Below are positions 1 to 10,200 of a stretch of DNA of 64,000 bases, piece by piece (within the stretch, counting starts at the first letter, position 1; each line of letters starts with the position of its first letter). The notes under the pieces were generated by a model. It saw only the letters and a program-made list of their open reading frames with translations. It had not been told where the DNA came from and did no database searches. Both the position numbers and the translations under genes were made by a program. The stretch comes from Clavelina lepadiformis (lineage: Eukaryota > Chordata > Ascidiacea > Aplousobranchia > Clavelinidae). The stretch covers positions 13,332,501 through 13,396,500 of the forward strand of contig NC_135247.1 in the NCBI RefSeq assembly GCF_947623445.1, in the 5' to 3' direction.

Positions 1-1329
1 TTTTTAGAAGAAATTAAATTCAAACAGTCTCGTTGCTTAGTAAAACTATGATTTTTCGTGTTTAGCCATTTACTTTCTTATATATATATATATATAATAT
101 CCTATATTGTCGGTCTTTTTATATTTAAAAAAATCGTTTGCTGTTGAGTTGGTAATCGTTAAATTTAGTCAGTTAGCAGATCTATTATTGGCACCACCAC
201 AAACCTAGCAATTGTTTTGTTACATGGTATGTAGTAGCAAGAAGTTAATGTTAAAAGCAATAGAATTCATTACCCTATGCGGTACTATAATCAGTTGACC
301 TTATAATATTTACTCTGCCTTTGTAGAATATTGCCATAGGTATTTACAGGCCTTAAAAACGTTCTGAAAAAACTTGCTCTCATGTACGTCTTATTCTATT
401 ATTGGAAAACTAACTGTCTTACGGATACAAAAGCAACAATGAAAGAATTTCTATTTCTGTAGCCATTCACCTAACTTTAATTGTTTCCTTACATCTCTCA
501 CTGGAAAATGCAATCATTACGTCATATTGTGTGTTCAGTATTTTATTCAGTTTATAGTTTCATATGTTTGCATGCTTTTATCTGCAATAATTTACTGTTT
601 TATTTTTTTTTGATCTCATAAGCCTTTTGTCGTAAGAATGTGAATCAGCGATGATTTTTGTTGCCAGACAAGTTGATTTTAAATTAAGCGTTAGTGGTTA
701 TATGAGTAATTAAAACGAAAACATAGTCTGCAATGTATGTGATAAATAAAAGCATAAATCTCATAAAAAGTAGTGCTGTATGAAGATTACTGCAAATGTT
801 TCTTTCTTTATGACTAATTTACAAAAAAATACGTGTGGCGTTGGAATGAATGGAAAACTGTATATAAACCTGACCCATTTTTAGTTTTTCCTTTTGTTCT
901 TATTTATGTACCATACACAATCATTGTAGCCTGAATAGATTGCTATGCTCCATCAGATTCCAAAAGCGGCACACGAATTTGTAATGAGAAGTTTAATTAT
1001 AGGCGCAATTTTTTTATCCTGACTACTCATCTGACGTTGATACATGCAAATGGGGCTTGACACGGTTGTCGACACATTAAATATGCCGTGCCCACGAAAA
1101 GCGATATACCAAATTCCTGTGTGTTTGTTATTCTATGCATCTTTCATGCACATATTTTTACTTGTGCTTGAAAATTGCTTTCAGGCTGGTTCCCGTACAA
1201 GGGGCGTAGTCCGAAAAAGAATTTGAAGGGGCGAATTTTTTTCGGATCACCCATGACGTCATAGCGTGAATGGGTTTTGGTAATAGTATAAGAGATGTTT
1301 TATAAGGAATTTTGGTTTCTAGTAGCTTA
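1..1329. other. Intergenic, no gene seen
   Basis: AT-rich sequence with a short (TA)n run near 79-98. Short open frames here (for example around 1044-1226) have no recognisable composition or motifs. I see nothing else. Confidence 0.6.
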
Positions 1330-1334
1330 GTTTA

Positions 1335-1645
1335 AGATTGTGCGAAAATTTCATTGGTGTGGTATCATAAACTTTATCCCCGGACTGAGGAAAGTCTTCG
1401 CACGATTAAACTCGGCGATGATTCCTCTTCGTTTGAGCCCCGGTTACCGAGCGAAACGTTGTGCAGGACCCGATTTGTACACCATTTTTGATTTCTTTTT
1501 TTGGCTTTCTGCCCGAACTGTTTGTTCATCAGGATCACTGGAAATTGGCACTACAACGGTAGCGCCGCTGGTTATCGAACACTTGCCGTATTATTGCAAA
1601 CCCAGCGCTCCACCCATTCGGCTACCGAGCCGATGAACACTGAAT
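1335..1645 (-). repeat. tRNA-derived SINE, copy 1
   Basis: Read on the minus strand, 1645 to about 1560 looks like a decayed tRNA: an A-box-like GGTAGCCGAATGGGTGG start, a B-box-like GTGTTCGATAACC and a closing GGCGCTACC able to pair with the start. It is followed by a body shared with other places in the window: GTTCGGGCA then an A-rich stretch, CTCGGTAACCGGGG, GCGAAGACTTTCCTCAGTC and a tail ATGATACCACACC. The same blocks recur at 8740-8945 (minus), 22245-22830, 25195-25400 and 41310-41735 (plus). RNA-polymerase III promoter boxes plus a shared non-tRNA body are the usual make-up of a tRNA-derived SINE. The family name is unknown to me and the ends are approximate. Confidence 0.6.
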
Positions 1646-1901
1646 GTTACCGGCTAAGTTTTAGCAAAAGACAAACTTTTTAATGTCAGTAGGCAAAGGT
1701 AGATTCGATTGTTTTCAGTTATAAAGCAACTTGCCGCAAAACAATATTCACAGCTTCTTACAAAAATTTAGTATAATGTCATCACAAGATTCAAGTTCAA
1801 GACGGCCTAAACAGTTTCATCAACATAGGCTAATAAGTTCTTGTATCTTTTCCATAATTAACTAAGGCTGCCACTATTTCATCGGGAAAAAAATCGTGCG
1901 T

Positions 1902-2159
1902 TCAAATCAGTTCACAGTTTCTTGTTAATCTAAGAGGTAGTCTACGGATACGCCAAATGGAAACTGATTTAGTATACTTGGATCTAAGATATTGTATAAT
2001 TTTTGCCCAAAAGGCATCATCAGCATCTATATGAGGAAATACAGAAACAAAAAATACAAAAATAGTAGTCAGTAAAAGCATGAACACTATGATGGTGATG
2101 GTCTTATAGTGATATTTTGAACTTGTTCGCATGTTGGTCGTATTCTTTTGATGGAACAT
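1902..2159 (-). CDS. Hypothetical small type II membrane protein
   Basis: An 85-codon frame opening with a true ATG. It has a short basic N-terminus, one strong hydrophobic segment at about residues 22-43 (ITIIVFMLLLTTIFVFF) and a basic tail (RIRRLPLRLTR), so it would sit as a single-pass type II membrane protein. It could also be the first coding exon of a type II enzyme such as a glycosyltransferase, but I see no convincing downstream exons. Its 3' end runs into sequence resembling SINE ends elsewhere in the window (GAACGCACGATTTTTTTC), which weakens the case. No family recognised. Confidence 0.25.
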   Translation of the reverse strand: MFHQKNTTNMRTSSKYHYKTITIIVFMLLLTTIFVFFVSVFPHIDADDAFWAKIIQYLRSKYTKSVSIWRIRRLPLRLTRNCELI

Positions 2160-2752
2160 AGGCGCCCGTCTTAGTATTGTTTGGCGACATGATGCAAAGG
2201 ACTCAGAAACTATTCCTCGAATTTAAAAAAGATTATGAACGCCCCAAGGTCGTAACTATAAAACAATTTCTATTGTATAAAATTCGGCAGCAGCTAGCGG
2301 TAACACCAAACTAAAGTTGCAATCTAGCACAGTAAAGCAATTGCAATAACAACATTCAACCTTTGGCTATCTATTCCAACAACGTAGTATTGACAGTGGG
2401 TTTTGCAACCCGTTTTCCATGAAATTAAAATAGAGGTTAGGCCTACTTCTTTATTTCACGGACCAACGTTTACATTGGTGATAACGTTGGTAAATGGCAG
2501 GTTGGAAGCCGTCCCTGCCGATTGACCCTGTATGCCACCAGTCATGCCTTTTTTGTTACAATTTCGCAATGCGAGGTTAGCAGCAGTTGTGTCAGTGTGG
2601 AATTGCTTAATAGGACAAATAGTGAGATCTGTTCATTTTAATTTAAGAATGTAGGCTACTGTTGCATTTGTTAAGGTTAAGGCATTTCTGAGTAGCCTAA
2701 CTTTAAAGTTTAGCAAAGTTAAGGTTTTTTAAGCTAGCTTTATTCACTAATA

Positions 2753-4560
2753 ATGTTGAAAAACTGGTTGCTGAAGAATACTACCGGTACCAAAGAGCAC
2801 TCCGTGGAAATTGCAGAAGAAATAAGTAAGAACAGAACACTGGATGTAGGCCTACCTACAAAAATCTTTGCATCTTCAAGCAATGGAGATCAGCGTTTGA
2901 CGTTTGACTCTCATCCTCGCCCTCATCGGAAACAAATACATCGCTCAAACCAGCCCAAGCGAAACTACAGCGAAGAACTTATAAAGATTGGTTTCACATG
3001 TATTCTTATAAATGACGAGCCACGTCCTCGATGTGTTGTTTGCTCCGAGGTTTTTGCCAGCGAGAGCCTGAAAGCAGGGAAATTGAAACGCCATATTACA
3101 GCAAAACATCCAAAATTCATTGACAAACCAATAGTCTTTTTTCCGCTGATTAGAAAAAGAATTGGTAAGTCAAAAGAAAACCGTGATAAAGTGCGTCACA
3201 ATCTGAGAAAAATCTCAAAAGGCATCGTATGAAATGGCATATTTAATCGCAAAAGATAAAAAACCAAACACCATCGAAGAAACACTCATAAAACTTGCTG
3301 CTATTGCAATCAGTCAAATTATGAAAAGAGACATGATAACTGAGAAAATAAAATGAATAACACTGTCTGCTGATACCTTTTGCCGACGTATCGGTGAAAT
3401 GGTTCAAGATATTAAGTGCCAACTCATTGATACAGTGAAACGAGGAAAATAGGCTTTGCAGTTGGATGAATCCACGGATGTGCCGGGTGTAGCGCAACTG
3501 GTTGTGTTCGTTAGGTATATAGCCAATGGGAAGCTTGAAGAAGAATTACTCATGTGCATGGCGATATTTGGAACATGTACTGGTGAAGACATATTCTCAG
3601 CAGTGGATACAAGACTACAGAATTATGGATTATCGTGGGAATGGTGTATTAGCATTTGTACTGATGAGGCTGGGGCTATGGTAGGAAAACATAAAGGCTT
3701 TTTAGCAAGAGTGTTACAAATTGCACTCCATATCAATTTTACGCATTGCATTATTGATAGAGAAAATGTTGCTAGCAAAAAACTGGACCAACAATTAAAA
3801 TGTATTCTCGATTCAGCAGTAAAAATTGTTAATTATATTAAATCGAGACCTCTCCAGACAAGATTATTTGCCATTCTCTGCGACGAAACGGGCTCGGAGC
3901 ACAAAAGTCTTCTTCTTCATTCAGAAGTGAGATGGTTATCGCAAGGTAAAGTTCTCACCCGTTTGTATGAGCTGCGAAATGAAGTATACTTGTTTCTTAC
4001 GAAAAGAAAACACGAACTTGCTGCAAATCTTACCGACCCTGACTGGTTCACAAACCTGCTGTAGGCCTACTTATCTTGTATTTTTGAGAAGATAAACAGT
4101 TTAAATTTGTCATTGCAAAGCGAATCAATTGACATTCTAGCAGCGTATAACAAGATCAAAGCCTTCATAAAGAAAATTCAACATTGGGCTAACCGAGTTC
4201 AAAGTGGAAGAATGGATATGTTTTCTGAGTTGAACGACTTTTTCGAAAAAAACGAATTTAGTCAAAACATTGGGAAGCAATCCATAATTAGTCATCTTCA
4301 TAATCTTTCTCAATGGTTTGATAAATATTTTCCCGAAGACACCACACCACAACAACACGACTGGATATTAGCCTATCACTCTTCACTTCATCAAAAACTC
4401 ACCATCTATCATCAAATATGATTGAAACATTGGATGACATGTCAAGTGACCGTGATTTAAAGATTGCCTTTGATACTTTGGCTGAATTTTGGATTTCAGT
4501 TGCAAAAGAATATCCACAGTTATCAGCGGCTGGGTTGAATCGTCCGACCACCGTCGCGTA
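2753..4560 (+). pseudogene. Broken hAT transposase, ZBED5-like group
   Basis: Three successive frames make one decayed transposase. The first (2753-3232) has an N-terminal BED-like zinc finger, CVVCSEVF then KLKRHITAKHP. The second (3456-4064) starts with the catalytic-core block LQLDESTDV and continues through ICTDEAGAMVG, THCIIDRE and LLLHSEVRWLSQGK, all standard landmarks of ZBED5-type hAT proteins. The third (4107-4421) covers the alpha-helical region, and a shifted frame carries on to about 4560 (LAEFWISVAKEYPQLSA). Between 3232 and 3456 homology continues in another frame, interrupted by stops near 3354 and 3450. The C-terminal hATC dimerisation block is missing. It is therefore inactive. 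No terminal inverted repeats could be assigned. Confidence 0.85.
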
Positions 4561-4918
4561 GCATTTGCAGTCATTTATACAAATAGAGCAACTGTAAGCT
4601 AGGTTGGGCTTAATTACATAAGATATTCCTGTTATTCACTTAAATACGCGACAATTATATCAATTTCTTGTTGGCCACATGAAACACTCTATTCATACTA
4701 GATTCAAACGCTTAAGTCCTGAGAATTGCTTTTTTCACTGTAACATCATACTGGCTGCCACCACCGACTGGCCACTTCTGTCATAATTAAATGATAAATA
4801 TGTGCTTTCTGCTTTTTTGTGACATATATAAGACAAAAAAGCTTAACCAATAAATATTAAAAGTAAAAACCTTTATCCAATATAGTTGCTTACAACTAAA
4901 TATTTTTTATTTAAGTCT
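4561..4918. other. Intergenic between transposon remnants
   Basis: AT-rich sequence following the broken hAT transposase; I see no gene or clear repeat end in it. Confidence 0.4.
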
Positions 4919-4919
4919 A

Positions 4920-5376
4920 ACTTGTTTTTGGACTTACAGTTACCTTTGTTGATCTCACACGACCCGATTTACCGTTTCCACAGTCGCCTCCCTCGCCTCA
5001 ACTACCACTTATCAGACCTTATCAACAAGGCTCTAGTTACTTCATGCCTCGGCCCGTTGATCTGGCTGAATGGCAACGAAAGGTGATTCGTCCGGTACAA
5101 AAACAATTTCAGCCGTTTGGAAAAAACATTTTGGTGCCAGATTTTGCATTTCCTGCACCACCAACCACTTCGGTTGCAGATCTTCTATCTTGGTTCCAGT
5201 AACTGAAGGAAACATTTCAGCTGGCTCCACAATTTCCTTTACCAGGAAAAATCTAAACCATGATAGCGGCCACATCTGCTATCCATTTGGCTCTCTTGCA
5301 GCAGTTTTATGACTTACTCGCGTGCCGTATTGCCGATGAAAATCTCCAATACGAACAGTTCAAACGGTATTTGTAA
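4920..5376 (+). pseudogene. Proline-rich retroelement-like coding remnant
   Basis: One frame reads through 4920-5376 with coding-like, proline/glutamine-rich composition (RPDLPFPQSPPSPQLPL, later QFQPFGKNILVPDFAFPAP and LLQQFYDLLACRIADENL), broken by in-frame TAA at 5200-5202 and 5254-5256 and ending at TAA 5374-5376. About 165 bases further on lies GCGGGGGAGGAATG (around 5537-5550), shaped like the polypurine tract that precedes the 3' LTR of Ty3/gypsy elements. That makes a retrotransposon tail the best guess, but I recognise no gag, protease or polymerase domain. Open frames on the opposite strand are shadows of this. Confidence 0.4.
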
Positions 5377-5762
5377 AACATGTTGCTCTCAGAGTTTCCT
5401 TCCATGATGTAGTTGTATTATCATTTGTAATGTTTCATTCATTTCTCCATAACTTTAGTAAATGACTGTTGTTTGTTCATGCTCACGTTGTTATCAATAG
5501 TATGTTACATTTAAATCGTTGACTTTTTCCTTCCGCAGCGGGGGAGGAATGTAGTGTTATATTTCATACCATTACATCCTTTCTTGCAAAAGTGTTTTTT
5601 GATAAACACTTCAACTGTCGATTGATATTTGGAAAATTGCTCTGAATAAATTCGTGTGAACACTCCTTTTAGTAGGCCTACGTTCCCAGGTTGTTTTCCA
5701 GCATCTATGCTAATAAGAAGTCTTTATTGGAAATGCCCGCTTCTTAACCTTGACACTGATTA

Positions 5763-7373
5763 CACTGGTCAACAGCCAATTTGCTTCTGAAACGAATGAG
5801 GTCAATCTTGGCTAATTTGGGGTCACTGATCTCGAATATCAACTTTAAATTTGTTGATTAGCTCTAGTTTTTGAGATATGGCACCATGCCAAAATGTGCT
5901 TTACTTGCTAACGCGGAAAGAAGTGTGCGTTTATCTGTTGTAGCTTGCATCTGCCAGATAGAGTTGGGCACTTAATATATTTTTTTGAAGGTAGATGACG
6001 TTTCTATTCATATTATTTTTGATTTTGACGTATGTTTGAGTTGGGTTGTTTGCTTGCTTCATGTGTGTAGTCTGAACTGCTCTTTCTGCAGATGCCTCGT
6101 AAATGCATAAAAAATGCAGACAATTTCTACTAGATTTGTGGTTAAATAACTTTTTCTTCACAAAAGCGAAGTATAACGGCTGTGGTCAGGAAAGCAAACC
6201 TTGTATTCAACTTGTATTTTGGATGTAAAGTTGGTGATCAGGACAAGAGTTGGGCCCCTCACATATGCTGTAACTCCTGTGGTGCAAATCTTTGGCAATG
6301 GCTAAACGGAAAAAGAAAATGTATGCCCTTTGCTGTTCCAATGGTTTTGAGAGAACCTACTGACCACATTAGCGATTACTACTTTTGCACGACCCCCACC
6401 CCCCCCCCGGTTTGTAAAGGTTTGTCGAGAAAGAAGAAGCAAAGTATTCAATACACAAATATTCCATCAGCAATTCGTCCCGTACTGCATGGAGAATTAC
6501 TTCCTGTTCCTGAGGTACCTAAAGAATTCACGTTACGTTGAAACACTATCTTCCAAAGAACCACACCTTATATCTCAAAATGAATTGCACGATCTTATCC
6601 GGGATTTGGAACTACCAAAAGTTAAATCAGAAATTTAGACTTCAGCTCTAGACTACAGCAATGGAATCTTCTGGCAGAATCATCATCTTCGAAGACGGTA
6701 AATTTGATCAAGTGTTATTTGACAAAGAGAAAATTGCATGGGAAGCGTTTAAGTTGCAGGCCACAAAATTCTTGGGGAACAAAAGAGCTGACAACTACAC
6801 GGAATTGGTGTAAATCTCATTAAAGCATACAGATGCATGGAGTGCAATATGTCACTGAAGATACACTTTTTGAACTCGCACCTGGATCTTTCCACCAAAC
6901 TGTGGAGATGTTAGTGATTAGCATGGTGAGCGATTTCACCAATGCATATCTTCAATGCAAAAGAGGTACCATGGAAAACAGAATCAATCAATGCTTGCTC
7001 ACTTTTGCTGGGTGATATCTAGGGATGCTCCATTAACCGTATACGAGTTACAGGCCAAAAGGAATATAACAGATAAAATAGATTAGAAATTTATATTTGG
7101 AAAGTGGCAGTTATTTGTTGCATATGCTATGCTGAAATAAAAACGCTTGCAATTATTACACTGTTTGTAGATTGTTACTGTTGTGTTCAATAAAGTGCAC
7201 CAAGGCTTGCCATATATAGATCAACATACAAAAATGAAAAAAATTTTTATCTTTTAAACTAGAGCTAATCAGCAATTTTAACCGACATTTTTGGATTCAG
7301 CGTCCAAAAATACATAAGAATCAATTGTTTTCTTAACGGAAGCAAAAAATTTTTCAAAAATTGTTGACCAGTG
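5763..7373. mobile_element. TIR DNA transposon with CACTG ends
   Basis: The left end begins CACTGGTCAACA and the right end finishes TGTTGACCAGTG, perfect inverted complements, flanked on both sides by TTA (5760-5762 and 7374-7376), a 3-bp target duplication. A second inverted pair lies inside: GATTAGCTCTAGTTT near 5856 and its complement AAACTAGAGCTAATC near 7256. CACTG ends with 3-bp duplications are typical of the CACTA/EnSpm (CMC) superfamily, so that assignment is inferred; no DDE transposase is visible. The interior carries a decayed gene (6092-7025). It landed next to the hAT fragment at 7400-8127. Confidence 0.75.
6092..7025 (+). pseudogene. Decayed copy of an invertebrate multi-copy transposon-borne gene
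   Basis: Translation from the ATG at 6092 reads MPRKCIKNADNFY, then stop codons, then continues in frame as the open stretch 6182-6541 with YFGCKVGDQDKSWAPHICC, LWQWLNGKRKCMPFAVPMV and IPSAIRPVLHGELLPVPE. Weaker homology follows in other frames (ELNDLIRDLELPKVKSE at about 6575-6640) and again near 6835 (ECNMSLKIHFLNSHLDL). I recall this set of blocks from large families of uncharacterised proteins in insects, cnidarians and other invertebrates, rich in Cys/His pairs that suggest zinc binding. Its biochemical role is not known to me. Several stops and frame changes make this copy dead. It lies wholly inside the CACTG-ended element, suggesting the gene is its cargo or its own transposition protein. 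Confidence 0.65.
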
Positions 7374-7399
7374 TTATTCATATGTATCTCAATGTGTCA

Positions 7400-8127
7400 G
7401 CTTCAGCTATATGTATCTCACATTGTCAAAAAATTGTTTTGCTCGCCGCACCTGCTACGACTTGTTGCGTTTTTCCTGTGGAACAAAATGAAAATCTTTG
7501 TTTATTCCACGAAGAAGCACTTCCAACTGAGCTGTATCTGTCGTGCCTGCGCTCTCATCTATCGTTATTGAGAAGAACTGTAGATGTGCAAAGCAATCTT
7601 TTTGGCAAGATTTCACGTCCTCTGACATATTTTCTATTCGTCGGGTTACGGTTCTTGCTGAAGTACTCAAGTCTGAATATAGTTTTTTTTTCTAAGGACA
7701 TACGGTTTCAGCAACAGCCATCATACATTTTTCGCAACTTCGCTATTAGTTAACGGTCTCTTGTCTTCTGCTATCAATTTTGCTACTTGTAGACAGCAAG
7801 AGTATTATTTTCTGATTCAATGGTTTGTTTTTGGATTACAGAATTCTGCTGTTTTAAACTATTTTAAAGTCGGTTAAGTTTGTCTTTCCTCGTTTGACCT
7901 ATGAACTTGGAAAAACTGGTATGCTTTGTGTGATAATGGCACTTTATGTTGAATTCCTTCTTTACAGCAACAAAATCATTGCAAATCAAACACGTACTGG
8001 GTCTACCAAAATGGTTAGTGAAAAAGTACTTGTTCTCCCACACTTCATTGAAACAGCTGCACTCAGCATCAACTTTTCTAGGTTTTGTCAACATTCTAAG
8101 GTTGCTAAAAATTTGAATAACATACAC
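7400..8127 (-). pseudogene. hAT transposase fragment, GTF2IRD2/FAM200-like
   Basis: On the minus strand 8127-7864 encodes a BED-like zinc finger domain: KPRKVDAECSCFNEVWENKYFF, CLICNDFVAV, then CHYHTKHTSF. After several stops, 7670-7455 gives the start of the catalytic region (STSARTVTRRIENMSEDV, FFSITIDESAGTTDTAQL). The homology fades near the right end of the CACTG-ended element at 7373. Only the N-terminal third remains. It belongs to a different subfamily from the copy at 2753-4560, judged by the distinct zinc-finger linker. Confidence 0.75.
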
Positions 8128-8739
8128 TTGATTACTATTATTAACTCAGCTCTTGTAATTACAGTTAACACTAAAACTAAACTTCAAAGGTGAACTGCCA
8201 AATACGTTAATTGATGCTACCTTCTGCAAGCTAAAACTTTCGAACACTGGCACAGAGTTTCTACTAGCTTATGAGCGTGAAGTATCCGTGAACAAAGACA
8301 AAAGATTGCGATCGAACTATAGCGATGGCTATATTAATGTATTGAATTTATCTAAAGCCAAAGGCTTTATTTGTTCTTGAGAACGTCTTTGTCTCTTTAA
8401 CTCTTGACTCCGTTGTTTGCGCTATCGCTTATTGTTTCTTATAGCAAACACAACATTCATATAAGTCCAATTCTTATGCTCCAAAATGTAATTGTACTAA
8501 TTAAATATTAGAAGAATTACACTCCAACTCATTTGAATATGAATCATAGCTTTGTTCCCACCCATAAAATATGATGTCTCATGTGTAGACAATGTCAGAT
8601 ATTGTAAGGACGATACGTTTTAAATAATAGCACTCGATAGGCCATATAATTACTGTACTACAATTTGAAAAACTGGTAGGTTACCGACCCCTGGTGTAAA
8701 GCCACCTGTAGGTTAACAAGAGACTGTGAAAAATAGCTT

Positions 8740-8945
8740 CGAACGCACAATTTTTTCCGGCGAAAGCCTTTTTTGTTGCGTATTGCCCGAATATAGAACT
8801 GTCCACTCAACAGAAGCAAGTGTCATTAATGCACCAAGGGCATTACAACGGTAACGCCAATGGGTATCGAATACGGATCACGAGCCACATTCATTGCGAG
8901 ACCATAGTGCGAACCACTAACCGACGCTAATCACTACCAACTACA
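8740..8945 (-). repeat. tRNA-derived SINE, copy 2 (5' part)
   Basis: Minus-strand sequence has TTAGTGGTTCGCA (A-box-like), GTATTCGATACCC (B-box-like), GGCGTTACCGTTGTAATG, then GACAGTTC and TCGGGCAATACGCAACAAAAAAGG. The GTTACCGTTGTA and CGGGCA blocks match copy 1. The downstream body of copy 1 is mostly absent. Confidence 0.55.
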
Positions 8946-9166
8946 CAGATTGCGAACATCCAAGGATGTAAGTTATTTGTCGGCTGGTAAACCTATCATG
9001 TGGTTATTAGTTATACGCGTGGCCTAATGCCCCTCCCCTAAATACGCTAGTGTTTTCACAGAAGCAGAAACATCTTAAACGTATTACTGTAATCAGATGG
9101 ACTGAAACGACGGTCCTACCAAACCAACTGAATGTCATACTGTTTGCCATCAGGCATAATTTCAAT

Positions 9167-9380
9167 AAAGGATTTTTTTAGTTGTTCGACTTCGTTTTAA
9201 TTAGCCAACGTTTCGCAGACAAATGCGGGTGAGCTTCGTCAGAGCAGATCACAGTAATGTATGTATATTATTATAATAACTGTTTTAATCTGCCCTGACC
9301 AAGCTCACCCGCATGGGTTTGCAAAATGTTGGACCATTAAAACCAAGTCAAACACCATAAGAACATCCTTTATTATTAAC
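9167..9380. repeat. Large inverted repeat with hammerhead-like motif
   Basis: Two arms of about 80-90 bases in opposite orientation around a spacer of roughly 35 bases. Arm 1 read on the minus strand and arm 2 read on the plus strand share AATAAAGGAT-type outer ends, GACTT.GTTTTAA, CCAAC.TTT.GCA, GCGGGTGAGCTT and AGGGCAGAT-like inner ends. Arm 1 on the minus strand contains CTGACGAAG and, after a short stem CGCA...TGCG, GCGAAACGTTGG, which resembles the CUGANGA/GAAA core of hammerhead ribozymes seen in Penelope-like elements. Arm 2 has lost it (CTGACCAAG, GCAAAATG). Confidence 0.6.
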
Positions 9381-10200
9381 TGAATGTTAGGTCGTGCCAA
9401 TGTTGACCGTTTTGAGACTAAAAACTAGAAAAGTTTGTTATGAATTTCACAATAAATATTGTGAAAATATGGCATGAAAGGTTTACACCAGTTCCTTAGA
9501 AGCTGAAAATTCTTTCTGGTCTTTAATACTAGTTATTCTCAATCTACCCAAGGAAAGATACAAAAATGGAAAAGCAGCGAACATTAGATTCTGAAATTTT
9601 GCAAACTAACCACTATATAGCATCACTAACTATATGAGATCAAAATAACACACTTATAATATCATTTATTTCAAAACAATTTAATCAATGCCCTACTTGA
9701 CCTTGCTTATTCACACAAAATTAGTGAAATGAAAATTAGCAGTAGTTAACAAAAAAAACACTTGTCTTGGCTGCAACTTAACCTGCTACTAAATACTAAA
9801 GCAAAACCATTCACGTTTAAGGTTACATGTTAAAGAGTATTCAGTAATTAATTATACTTCACATGAAACCAGAATTTTAGAAATTGAAAAATGTGCTTAG
9901 GCAAAAGATACACTATAATTCTGCAATACATTCCTAAACAGAAAATAAAATTTTAAAATATCCTACTATTTTACTGCCCAAGTTCCGACCATCAGGGAAA
10001 CTGAAAGATGTTTGTTTGTGTAACACATAAGGTACGCTTGAAATAACAATGATGCCACAAATTTCAAGGGCATGCATGACTTAAGTCACATTCAAGACAA
10101 ATATGAAACTAAGACCATATATTAAAAAAATGCAATGGCACTAGCCAATACATAAAAAATTTTCCTTGTTAAGCTACCACAATCTAACTCAGTTAAAAAC
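9381..10200. other. 3' flank of DALRD3, no gene seen
   Basis: AT-rich, downstream of the DALRD3 stop on the minus strand, probably including its 3' untranslated region. No coding pattern or repeat recognised. Confidence 0.4.

Noticed and set aside
1340-1683. Two overlapping plus frames of 98 and 60 codons
   Set aside because: Fall within SINE copy 1, whose own polarity is minus.
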